Both the position numbers and the translations under genes were made by a program. A stretch of 64,000 nt of DNA from assembly GCA_030248065.1 (NCBI GenBank), contig JASAMV010004113.1, positions 28,382-92,381 on the forward strand, read 5' to 3'. The stretch comes from Rhynchonema sp. JSB1_4. Taxonomy: Eukaryota > Nematoda > Chromadorea > Monhysterida > Xyalidae. Below the pieces are notes generated by a model, which worked only from the letters and a program-made list of their open reading frames with translations, was not told the DNA's origin and ran no database searches. Within the stretch, counting starts at the first letter, position 1. Each line of letters begins with the position of its first letter. This document shows positions 24,548-35,800 of the stretch, piece by piece.

Positions 24548-24977
24548 TACCGTAAAACCTAAAATACAAGGGGGGCTGTATTTTTTCACTGACCCCTTTT
24601 AGGGGGGGGGCTGTATTTTTGGGGGGGCTCTATTTTTGGGGGGCTGTATTTTTTCGCTGCCCAAAATCTCAAAAAATGTTCCAAAAAATACCCCTAAAAT
24701 GAAGTTCTGTCAGGGTGTTGCTGGTCATTATTGAGTGTTTCATGTGCAGATCTTCCATAAAAGGCTTTACGTCATCATATACTCAACCACAAACGTTGTA
24801 CACAAGGTGTCTTATACAAGAACTTGACTTTACGACCCCCAAGCGGGGAATTCCAAGTTGGGGGGGGGGCTGTATTTTTGGGGGGGGCTCTATTTTTTCA
24901 CTGACCCCTTTTAGGGGGGGCTGTATTTTTGGGGGGGGGCTCTATTTTTGGGGGGCTCTATTTTAGGGAATACGGTA
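24548..24977. mobile_element. TA-flanked MITE with CTGTATTTTTGGGGGG arrays
   Basis: The left end reads TACCGTAAAACCTAAAATACA and the right end reads, inverted, TACCGTATTCCCTAAAATAGA. The ends therefore match imperfectly with a TA at each border, as in Tc1/mariner-type MITEs. The interior is dominated by tandem GGGGGGCTGTATTTTT and GGGGGGCTCTATTTTT units. No transposase is present. Confidence 0.55.
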
Positions 24978-24984
24978 GGTAGGC

Positions 24985-25335
24985 AGGCGGGCCGGCTCGG
25001 CTCGACTGACTGGCCAAAACTCTGGCCCGGTCCCGGTCCGATTTGAAAGTCCAAATCGCGGCCCGAGCCTAAGGTCGGCACCAGAGATTAGGATCGGGCC
25101 GGGCACAGAGGTCGCAATCGGGCCGTACCGGGGCGAAAAATTGGTACTTTTTTGCATTTTGGCCGAAAAATTGCCTAAAATAGCTACTGTGTGGAGCACA
25201 GATTAGGATCGGGCCGGGTAACCTCGGCCCGGCCCGATCTGAAAGTCCAAAATCGTGGCCCGGCCCGGCCCGACCCAAAAGTCCAAAATCCCGGCCCGGC
25301 CCTGGCCGGCCCGATCCTGATCTTTGATATGGAGG
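24985..25335. repeat. GC-rich CGGCCCGGCCCGA repeat block
   Basis: Repeated CGGCCCGG and GATCGGGCCGGG phrases occur in both orientations, with 'agattaggatcgggccggg' present twice (about 25085 and 25200). The block at 180-260 is a second copy in the inverse direction. No function is evident. Confidence 0.6.
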
Positions 25336-25682
25336 TTTGCTCGCGGAGCGCGCGATCATTTTTGCCTGGAAAATTTCCGAAATAAAGCTATTTCGGAACC
25401 AAATAAAAACGTATTTTTCCAGGCCTAGTAAAAAACGGTTTTTTTTCGGCCCGCAGGTTTGGGGGCTCTATTTATTTCACTTAGGCCTTTTTAGTAGTGT
25501 TTTGTAACTGGGGGCAGTGCAGTTCCTGGGTGGGGGGAGGGGGTCCCCCTCGGGAACGTCTGTTCCTCCTCCATGGTACACCTGCCCCACTGTTCCCCCT
25601 CCGGGTACCAGTGGTGTCGTTGAGAAATCGAAATTTTCCCATACCCAGTCCAATTTTCGGGAAATTTCCCATACATACCCCC

Positions 25683-26242
25683 AACAAGAAAGAAAAATGC
25701 CCCAAGGGGCATAAAAGAAATATGGTTCCCTGGCTGACTGGCATAAAAGAACGATACTAGCTTGCCCCACTTTGCTGATGTTTCATTAGGCACTGGAATA
25801 AACGTAAGTGTGTTCTGAGCTGTTTGATACCGAACAGTAGACATTGAACCATATTCCCGGCGCGAACTCTTTTGAACCAACACCCAGCCGATATCGAAAC
25901 TTTCGTGCAAACCCAGGCAATTGTTTCTTCTTTTCAACCTCACGACGGTAACTGTGCAGTCTTCGGTTGCGCACGATGGTTCAACAAGGAGAGGAGTAAA
26001 GAGAATATTGCAATCTTTCAATATCTCCGTGTCCTGTGTCTCTGGTGGCAAGACAGGACGCGCCGGGAATATGGTTCAATGTCTACTGTTCGGTATCAAA
26101 CAGCTCAGAACACACTTACGTTTATTCCAGTGCCTAATGAAACATCAGCAAAGTGGTGCAAGCTAGTATCGTTCTTTTATGCCAGTCAGCCAGGGAACCA
26201 TATTTCTTTTATGCCCCTTGGGGCATTTTTCTTTCTTGTGTC
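25683..26242. repeat. About 190-bp inverted repeat inside the hAT-like element
   Basis: Left arm 25683-25870 and right arm 26053-26242 are near-perfect inverse copies; both contain 'aatgccccaaggggcataaa' and the tail 'aatatggttccctggctgac'. The loop is about 180 bases. Both arms carry the TGATGTTTCA motif, at 25776-25785 (+) and 26138-26147 (-). A transcript would fold into a long double-stranded RNA. Confidence 0.75.
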
Positions 26243-27103
26243 GTTCTTTTATATCGCGCAAGCGCCAAACAGAGAACCCGGATAAATCAGGCACAGAAAG
26301 TTTTCAGTTCCGGCAAGCAGTGGTTCTAACTAAGAAAATGTCGACCATCAGACTTTTCTCAAGTAATCAACGCACATGAGCGCAATGAGGTGTGGGGGTT
26401 AGTTTAAGGATGCTGTACTTTTTGGCAGGATATATGAATCGGTGGTTATCGTGACATAAGGCCAATTTTGTGTTTCGATTTCACTATGGGGTTCTAACAA
26501 TGGAGACACGCTTGTGTCTGCGTCTTCACCCACCACTGAAACAAAACCAACGCAGTGCCCCACGCGCATGTCTATGCTTTTGAGGAACATGGTAACTTGT
26601 CAAGTTATTTATTTTTTTTAATTTACCGCCAGGTATGTATTTGACACCCTAGGTACCATCATTTATAGCGCACTGATTGCGCATCGTCTCAGAGAATGGC
26701 ACTTGTTGGTTTAGTACCAAGCAAAGCTGTGCAATGAACTTCCATGCAACCTGTCCCTTCAGCTTCAGCAATGAAATAAGTGTCAAACAACAGTCTCCAG
26801 ATTGCTTTGGTGTTGGCCGCCGCACCTGATCTTGGATTCAATGTTACGTAAAAACTACTATTTAACTTTCCCACGAAAGTCAAATTATAAATGCGGAAAA
26901 AGCTTCGTATGTTAGAGAGCAACAGCAATTTTAATTAACAAGTTGATATCTTGTGGGTATTTTATCATGAATGACATCAAGGCGCATAAACTGCGAACCG
27001 CACCTGTGCTAAATAATTAATCTCAAATAAAAACACGAAAAAACTGAAAAATGTTACCCAGAATTCATTAAAAGTTAATAAAAATACAACAAAGTTCGCT
27101 GCG

Positions 27104-27177
27104 CGCGTGAATGTTTGAACTCGCGGCCTTTCATCTTCAGTGATGCGCGTTATACCGCTCGGACATCGCTTCGCCAA
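27104..27177 (-). other. tRNA-like sequence, probably degraded or SINE head
   Basis: Read on the minus strand, it has an A-box-like GTCCGAGCGGTATAACGCG, an anticodon-loop-like ACTGAAGAT and a B-box-like GAGTTCAAAC. The anticodon stem does not pair fully and the acceptor stem is poor, so it is unlikely to be a working tRNA. A tRNA-derived SINE head or tRNA pseudogene fits better. Confidence 0.4.
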
Positions 27178-27511
27178 TCACCTTCACAAGCTTTACTACA
27201 TATGTAACTACGCGTGCATTGCTGCCTTGCCTGTTGTGCTGGCTGCCTGTGTGTGTGTGTGTGTGCTGGCTGCCTGCCTGTGTGTGTATGCTGGCTGGCT
27301 GGCTGTGTGTTGTGGGTAATACATTGTGCGCTTTATGAATCAGGCAACTACGTAGCGTGCACTAAGGCATTGTTGTGTGTGTCTGAGCGTCCATTATGGC
27401 TCTTTTCGAGCTGAAAAACATTTAACCAATTGGAATTAATATATGTTTGACGTAACAACGATTAAAAACACATATAACCGCTGATTTTGGCTTTAGAACC
27501 ATACTTTCTGT

Positions 27512-27765
27512 ACAAAAAGTCATGGTCTGGAACCGTTCATACTAAAAGTTACGAACTCGGCGATAGCACCACCGTGTTTCTAGAGTGCGAAAACCACATA
27601 AACAACTTTAATAGTTCTGGTAACCCAACTTTTCGGCGAAATTTTACTTCGGGAAGCACACTTTACATACAAAAAGTCGTGGTCATGGTCTGGAACCGGT
27701 CTCAGTCGTGGAGTTACGAAGTCGGCGATAGCACCATCGTGTTTCTCGTGTGCGAAAACCCTATA
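27512..27765 (+). repeat. Diverged tandem duplication with shared open frame
   Basis: Two units (about 27512-27597 and 27666-27760) share phrases such as 'cggcgatagcaccaccgtgt' versus 'cggcgatagcaccatcgtgt'. Both read in one frame, as SYELGDSTTVFLECEN and SYEVGDSTIVFLVCEN. The frame matches no family I recognise and lies inside the hAT-like element. Confidence 0.5.
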
Positions 27766-28634
27766 TGCGATATTAACATTTTTGGTGTTCAGTAACGTCT
27801 GGGCCCTGACTAGTTTTTTGTGGAAAAAAAAGGGAAAGAACGTTTTTACAAAAATGACAACTGTATCTTGCCCGCGATTGCGCGTGTGGGCACGCAGCGG
27901 GATGAAATTTTGTGTGGCCATTTTGGGGCACGGTATATACATTGTGTGCAAGTTTGAGCTCATTCGGTTGAGTATTGTTGAAATAGCGCACGATCAAAAT
28001 TTTCAGAAAGCGCACTATAGGGAATGAACCATATGTCGCTTAGCATTACCATGCTAGCTCCGAAAATCAAAAATTTCCCATACCAGGGGGGGTTTTCCAA
28101 AAACTCAAAAATTTCCCATACCCGAGGGTGGGGGTTTTGAAAAAAATGACCCCAAAAATCTTCTAAAAGTGCCAAAATTGGTCTAAAAAGTGCTTAAAAC
28201 AGAGTTTTCTTGCGGTAGTAAGCGATTTTTGACATTTTTGGACGAAAAATGGCCAATTTTGGTACTTCTCTGGGTCAAAAAGTCATTTCTTAGGGGTGCT
28301 TGTTCCAAAAGTGAAAAATTTCCCATACCCCATACCCCCGGCCGATTTCCCATACCCCATACCAGGGGGGTAACCCCCCCCCCCAACGACACCACTGCCG
28401 GGTACGTCTGCACTGCTCCCCCAATTTTTACCTAAAATAGGCAAATTTTGACCTAAAATAGGCATTTTTAGGCATAAAATGAGTGATTTTTAGGTCAATG
28501 TCGTCAAAAATCGCCAATATACCCTTTTTGTTGAGATTAATTCCTAAAAGGGGCAAAAATGAGCCAAATTTTCGACCTCAAAAAATGACTTTTCTCCAAA
28601 TTTGGGTTTTCCCCCCTTCCGGGTCCTCCCCCCC

Positions 28635-29060
28635 TTATACTTGCGGGCCGGAAAAAAACCGTTTTTTTCCGGAAAAAAACCGAAAAAAAACCGTTTTTTT
28701 TCCGAGGCCCGGAAAAATACGTTTTTATTTTTCCGGAAATTTTTCCATGTGGCAACTTTTGGAAAAAAAACGGTTTTTTTTCCAAAAATTTCCGAAATAT
28801 TTTCAAAGGTTGCGAAAGAATGTTGTCAAAACCAATGTAAATCGGTGCTAAACAGTTCAAAATGAGCACTTTTTAAACTCCAAGTGCATTTTTAGCCTGT
28901 TTCAGGCCATTTCCCGACAAAATTTTCTCCAAAATAGGCATTTTTGGACCATGGGTATCCTTAAGTATTGGAAAAATATTTGGAAAAAAAACGGTTTTTT
29001 TTTCCGAAAAAAACGGTTTTTTTCCAAAAATATATTTTGCGGAAAAATACGCAAGTATAC
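28635..29060. repeat. R4 repeat with GGTTTTTTTCC palindromes
   Basis: This block contains many CCGTTTTTTTCC/GGAAAAAAACGG palindromes around a core with 'gccatttcccgacaaaattt' and 'ttttggaccatgggtatcct'. The same core occurs at about 7800-7960 (+) and, inverted, at about 36290-36440, and a short related block lies at 41090-41175. It is a dispersed repeat of unknown class. Confidence 0.65.
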
Positions 29061-29841
29061 CCCCCCTTCCCCCCAGCCCCAGGTGGGTACGTCTGTTCCC
29101 CCTCCGAAAAAAGGTTGTACCGCCTGTTCCCCCTCCGGACCAGGAACCGCACTGACTGGGGGCTTGTCTATTGTTGGGGATGGATGCTCAATTATCGACT
29201 TTACGGTGCACAAGATTCCAACTCCGGGTTCAAACACAAATTTCTGCCCATGTGATTGCATACTTTTGCTCAAAAAAGGCCATTTTGCCCAACATTCACC
29301 GAAGTTCAGCTAAAAAAATCGCGAGCATATTGGAATGACATGTTTTTCCCACAACGAAATGGCATACATATTTAAAAATGACTTTCTATTTTGCAACAAA
29401 AATGCGCAGCAAACAATTTATCCACAAAAACAGCAATGAAACCAGAGGTTCGGAACTGAATGTTTCAGCTTGTGCTGCTGCTGTTGCACGATGGCAGAAC
29501 GCGCGTTTGCGATCTTGCTGCTGTGCTGGTTTGAATCTGAAAACATCCGATGAACACAGGCCAAGCACCACATTGAAACGTTATTTGCAACATTAACCAA
29601 GTAATATAAGTTCAGTAAAAAACGCTTTTTCGTGTGTAAATCACCCAAACCACGATTTTGTTGCCAAATTCACTTCATGCGACCTATGCATATAAATTAC
29701 GTTCGTAATTGTGTGTGACGGTAGCTTCGATTTTCTAGCAGCTTCACCCACCCACAATGAGGCTGTGCAAATGCAACATGTGATCTTTTCCAACCGACCG
29801 TGGTGAGCCCCATCGGTGCGGTGGTGGTGGATGCGGCAGCG
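29061..29841. other. Upstream region of the GALNT gene
   Basis: No coding exon is supported. A pyrimidine-rich stretch ending in ctagcag at 29742 could be a 5'UTR or trans-splice acceptor. It is followed by a short upstream open frame starting with ATG at 29757 (eight codons) before the main start at 29842. The rest is AT-rich without a recognisable repeat. Confidence 0.4.
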
Positions 29842-32800
29842 ATGCGGATGAAACTAAACGAGCGCATCTTCGCGTACGGCGTGTTCATCTTTATGGCCAC
29901 CGGCCTGTTGATTGTGGCACAGTTCTCGCTGCTCGAACGACCATCAGCGTCTTTGAATGTTGACGGCGGCGGCAGGCGCAGACCCGTGCACGTCGATCGG
30001 TCGGATGGACCGGAATTGTCCGAAGACCAGAAACTGCACGATTGGAACCGACTTCGTCATCGAATCGGTCCGCCCGGCATTCGACCGAAGCCCGATCGCA
30101 GCAAACAACAGGCTGGACTGAAGCAGCCGAAATCGAAATCGTTGCCGCCAAGCGACGGCCGGCAATCGTCATCACCGAGTCATCCGAACGATGTGCGCAA
30201 GCGAAGTGATGCAAAATTCAATGAATTCGAAAAACGACCGATATCGCCGGAGAAACAGTTCGGCAAACAGACGGACAGCAACGGACGTGATCGCAATCAA
30301 GTCGACCGGCTTCAGCTGCATCAGCAGGATCCGGCTGAAAGCGGCATTATCGGGCAGGTGGGCTTCGTGTTGTATTGTAAATGGGTGTTTTATGGCGCAA
30401 ACACACTAAAAACACACGCAAAGCTCGCCGTGCGTGCTGTACATTACAAACATACCTGCAGTATATCTATTTCAGGTGAAAATGCCACAACAGCAGCCAC
30501 TGGATTTGGCCGAATTGGCGATGGTGAAGAACGAAAGTGACGATCAGGTGAAACGTGCCGGATACCGAAAGTACGCGTTCAACTTGCTCGTCAGCAATCG
30601 ACTGGGCGAACGAAGGGACATACCGGACTCGAGACATAAACTGTGAGCCGTGTTTGATAATTGCCAACCTTGTTGGCAGCTTGCTCGTCACCATCGGTTG
30701 GCCTTTGTATTCAATATCATATAATTTCATTGTAAAAATTGGCAGTTTTCGGCACCTGGGTAAAACCCGCAATTGTTAATTGTCAGAAGTCGAAAAACAT
30801 TTTTGCCCAAAAACCATGAAGTGGTACAAGATAATTCCTTGGGTGTGGTGATTGTGGTAGCTTCCAGTACACAGCTTGTGGCACAGACATATATCTGTGC
30901 ACCTCGGGGTGTACCTACCTCGGGGCAGTGGTGTCGTTGGGGGCAGTGTAGTTCGTGGGGGGGGGGGGGGGGGCGCGGGGCCCCCCCCCCCCCCCTAAGG
31001 TACACTAACCGCCGCGACCAAGGTACACTAGTACACTAACCGCCGCGTCAGGTACACTAACCGCCTCAACTTTTGCCTAAAATGGCCATTTTTAGGCCTA
31101 AAATGGGCATTTTTAGGCCTAAAATGTGTGATTTTTAGGTCAATGTTCTCAAAAGTCGCCAAAATACCCTTGTTCTGAAGAATTTTTTCCAAAAAAAGGT
31201 AAAAATAGGTCAAATTTTCTACCTCAAAAAGTGACTTTTTCCTGAATTTGGGTCTTCCCCCCCCCCCCCCCCCCCAGGGAGGTACACTAACCGCCGCACG
31301 GAAAAAAGGGGTAGGTACACTAACCGCCGCGCCGGACCAGGAACTACACTGGTTGGGGGGGAAGGGGGGGTACCCCCCCTAGTATCCGGTATCCGGTATC
31401 TTCATTTTTTCACCCAGGGGTATCCGGTATCCTGACTTTTTGTCCAGGGGTATCCTACCCTAAAATTTTTCCGAAAACCGTAAAAATAGCCCATTTTTAC
31501 CTCCAAAATGCCCAAAATCGCTTGCTGCCGCAAGCATAACCCCAAAAATGACCATTTTGTGCGCTTCCAACACCAATTTTGCTCAATTTTCCTCTAAAAA
31601 ATTGACCTTTTTTTGAACAACCCCCCCTGGGTATCCGAGATTTTTTATTTTGGGAAGCAACCCCCCCCCTGGTATCCGAGATTTTTCATTTTGGGTATCC
31701 GGTATCCGAAAATTTTGGATTTTGGGTATCCGGTATCCTGACTTTTTCATTTCCCAACGACACCACTGCCTCGGGGGCACGGTTCAATTTTCACGGGTAG
31801 CTTTGGGTATGCTAACGGGTTTTCGGATAGCCCAGGGTGCGCTGGCGCGAAGCTTTGGCCGAGCCGTAGGCACGGGTCCCGTCTAGTTCGTTATTATGTC
31901 GTCATGTTTGCAGTTGTCACGCCGAGGTGTACCCAACGGAGCTGCCCAAATCGAGCGTGATCATCTGTTTCTACAACGAGGCGCCGTCAGCACTGATTCG
32001 CATGGTGAACAGCATCGTCGACCGCACGCCCGATACGCTCATTCAGGAAATATTGCTCGTTGATGATTTCAGCGATCCCGGTGGGTGTTTGTTGTTGCTG
32101 TGATGTTTCAAAATTGACGTTTATTAATGAAACTTTAGATGAATATGAATATCGTTACTTTGTGGAGATGTATGTATATCGTTCATTTTAGGCGTTGGAA
32201 TCGAAGAGATCCGAACGTACGCCAACGAACACTGGTTAGACAGGTCAGACACAAAGATTCGGTTGTTGAGGACTGAGCGAAGGGAAGGACTGATTCGTGC
32301 CAAAGTCTGGGGATCGTACAAAGCCAAAGGAGATGTTGGTTTTTTCATCGATCCGTCAACTTCTGTTAGAATAAAACCAACAGGGTATGCATCATCAATC
32401 TTTGTCAACAGGTTGTCGTATTTCTCGACAGCCATTGCGAGGTAAACGAAAACTGGCTGCAGCCATTGGTCGCCAGAATTGTGGAGGATCCAAAAACGTT
32501 GGTGATTTGGTGCCTTCGTGCTTGACCCTTGACAGCAGAGTTTTTACAAAAACGGCATTTTTATGTGCTTCTTGCTGAAAGGCCAATTTACTAGCTTTTT
32601 TGGCCTCAACACAAAAATTTGATACTTTGTCTAAAAATTTAGTTCATGGCTAAAAGCTACAAGAATTTGTTTGCAAAATCCATACTTGACAGAAATTTAT
32701 TCGTACTGGGCAATTTTTGTCTTTGTTGCAGTGTTGCGTGTCCCATCATTGACATAATCGATTCGGATACATTCCAATACACGGCATCGCCCGTCTGCAT

Positions 32801-35800
32801 GGGCGGGTTCAGTTGGTCGTTGTTCTTTAAGTGGGATTATCCGCCGCATTCCTACTTTCGAACGCCCAAAGACTACATCAAACCGTTAAAGTGAGTTTCA
32901 TTTGAGCGTGTTCATCTACCAGAACATGTGCTTGCTCTTGTCCAACAATTGGGGCCCGACAATCTCAACCCCAAACTGGAGTTGGCTTATAACGTGGGGT
33001 TGTTTGCTTCCTTTGTCTTGCATAAAAAGGAAATACTATACTTTGGTTCACCAGTTAATGACTCTAGATCGCCGACAATGGCTGGTGGCCTGTTTGCGAT
33101 TCGACGCGACTACTTCCACGAGCTCGGTGATTACGATATTGGAATGGAGGTCTGGGGCGCGGAGAACGTTGAGATTTCATTCCGGGTTGGTTTCTCGTTT
33201 CATTTGGTGGCACTCATTTTCTCACTAGGATCAGGCCCATGTTATGTTCTCGTCTTGGTCTTTGGGCTGTTTGCTTTTCCCATCCAGCTTGAAGCCATCC
33301 AATCCGTGTGGTATTGCGAAGTTTCACAACCATGCACGTGCAAGTTGCGAGTGAGGCAGCAATGTGCTTGTTGCTGGCCTGTTTCGCCCTGTTTATCGCA
33401 GACGACCGGTGCACCAGGTCATCGTCAATACTGCGAATGCACCAGATGGCCGTACGTCGTAAAGACTGTGGTTCTACACGCGCATCAAACATCGTTGTTT
33501 GTGCAAACGTGACGTGTTCACTCATTATCACACAGATCTGGATGTGCGGTGGTCGACTCGAGATCATCCCATGCAGTCGTGTCGGCCATATATTTCGACG
33601 TCAACGACCGTACGGCGCGCCCGGTGGCAAGGACACAATGGCGTGGAACTCGGTGCGAACCGCTCGCGTCTGGATGGATCAATATCTGGTGGGTGCCTGT
33701 TTTTTCAGGTATAGTCCATGACTTTGTCGTTGTTTCGCACATTCGATGTAAGAAGAGAAAATGGTTTGGCTTGATGTTATTGAATTTGAACCGCGTCGTT
33801 GTCATAGGTGTCATGAAAGCCGAATTGTCAATTATTATTTGACGATAAAACAAGTTTGATACTGGTCGAAGATCGATATCAAGGCGCCTGTTGCCCCACT
33901 AGGTCACAAATACCGCTCCAAGCAAAAATTAACAATATCTGTATCGACTCGCGTGAACGCGCAAAGCTAATGCCGGCGTTGCCTATTGTGTCGTTGGCGC
34001 TTGACAGATGTTTCACATGTGAATTCACAGGAGAAATTCTATCGCGAGCGGCCGCATTTGCGCGCCTTCGACGCCGGTAATGTTTCGGATCGTGTACAGC
34101 TGCGCGAGAAGCTGCACTGCCAGTCGTTCCAGTGGTATTTGGAGAATGTCTACCCGGAATTGTTGGAAGGTGGCGGCCATTCAGCGCAACGCCAACAACT
34201 GGATGCGTTCAGAAATGAAGACAAGGAGCGATATGGGAATATGGGCCGCGTGCCGTTGACGAAACGTGCTGTTTTGGTGCGTCATTTTGTGCAGATGACA
34301 TGGAACAGTTGGAATTTCACGTGTTTTGCTCATTTCCGATCGGTACATACTTCGTCGTCACACATTTTTGATTCGACGCTTGTCAAATAACGCAGTGTAC
34401 TGAGTGCAGTAATGTTGGTCTGTTTCATCCTGCTTTCGCAGACAGACCGAAGCGCCAGGGCTCGTCAGTGCGAACGTCTCTGGCAAACTTGCCTCCAAAT
34501 TTTGTGTACAAGCCATCAGTGGTGTCGTTGGGGGGGGGGGAAGCAGGGTTTTTTTTTCAAAATTTACTAGGTGCAACTTAGGTGCAACCCCCCAATTTTT
34601 AGGTGCAAGCTGGCCAAAGTAGGTGCAAGCCCTACTTTGAATTAAAAAACGCCGATTTTAGGTGTTTTTTTGCCTGGTCATGCGTTTTAATGCTATTTGC
34701 GTGCTTTTAGAAGTTCAACAAAGTTGGAACGCAATGAATAGTCGCTTTCCCAACTTGGGAACTGATTTTTGTCAACTGATTTTAGCATAAACAAACTTTG
34801 GAGGAAAGTCCGAATTTCTGTAGCACGTTGAATTTTAGTTTGATTATTGAGAACCGATTGAGAAGTAAGCGAGTGTTTGACTTTGAGCTCCGAAGCAGTA
34901 AAATTTGGGGCATGTTACCATATCCACTTTTTGGGGGTTATCATTCATTTACTTTTGCCCTTTGTTTAATTTGTGTTGGTATATCTAATGCTGTTGTCAT
35001 GTTCTGCTGTAGTATTTGTTGAATCTTATTACCAATACCAGGTACTAACTGTGCGCGAAGTGCAATCAGACCAATAGATATTTTTTGTCGATGTCGACCA
35101 AACACCAAAGGTTTCGATGGAATTTAGTGGAAGGAACGAAGAAGCCGCGCAGCACATTTTTTTCGTTTCTAAGGTTTTCGAACCTTAAAAGATGCTGTAT
35201 AAATGCTAAATTAAGGAAATAAGGGCTCAAAATGTTAGGTGCAAGCTTGCACCTAACCCTGAATTTTTAGGTGCAATTCTGATTTTTTAGGTGCAAATTG
35301 CACCTAAAAAGTGTCTAAAAAAACTATGGGGGGAAGGGTTGCGGGGGGTTACGCCCCTAGTATCCGGTATCTTGATTTTTTCACCCAGGGGTATCCGGTA
35401 TCCTGACTTTTTGTCCAGGGGTATCCTACCCTAAAATTGTTCCTAAAACCGTAAAAATCGCCCATTTTTAGCTCCAAAATGCTCAAAATCGCTTGCTAGC
35501 GCAAGCATAACCCCAAAAATGACAATTTTTGCGCTTCCAACACCAATTTGGCTCAATTTTCCTCTAAAAATCGACCTTTTGTTGCAGTATGCGCCTGTCC
35601 GACTGACAAAAGTGCCCATAATAACCGGTACAAACCCTCTCACAACCTGTCCGTTTCAACGCTAACATTTTTTTGCTGATTTCTTCTTTTTTTAGGCTAC
35701 GGAATGGGTCGTAACATCGTTTCTGTCAACTCTTTAGACCCTATTTGTAGTGTTGTTGAAACATTAATGGCTCCCAAACCGCTGGAAATAGAAAGTGCGT

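Larger units (their letters stand above)
25609..28397. mobile_element. hAT-like element, 2.8 kb, TSD CCGGGTAC
   Basis: Ends are CAGTGGTGTCGTTG (25609) and CAACGACACCACTG (ending 28397). They are flanked by an exact 8-bp duplication CCGGGTAC (25601-25608 and 28398-28405), which fits the hAT superfamily. The outer parts (25609-25682 and about 28064-28397) match a 408-bp relative at 37567-37974 almost base for base. The interior 25683-28063 is therefore either an insertion or the part lost from the short form. That interior contains a long inverted repeat, a tandem duplication and a tRNA-like stretch. No hAT transposase signature is recognisable in its open frames. Confidence 0.82.

Noticed and set aside
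25491..26051. A 186-codon minus-strand open frame across the left part of the hAT-like element, a possible transposase fragment.
   Set aside because: It runs through the terminal repeat and one arm of the inverted repeat, and shows no hAT dimerisation or catalytic motif. The opposite arm gives a similar frame by symmetry.
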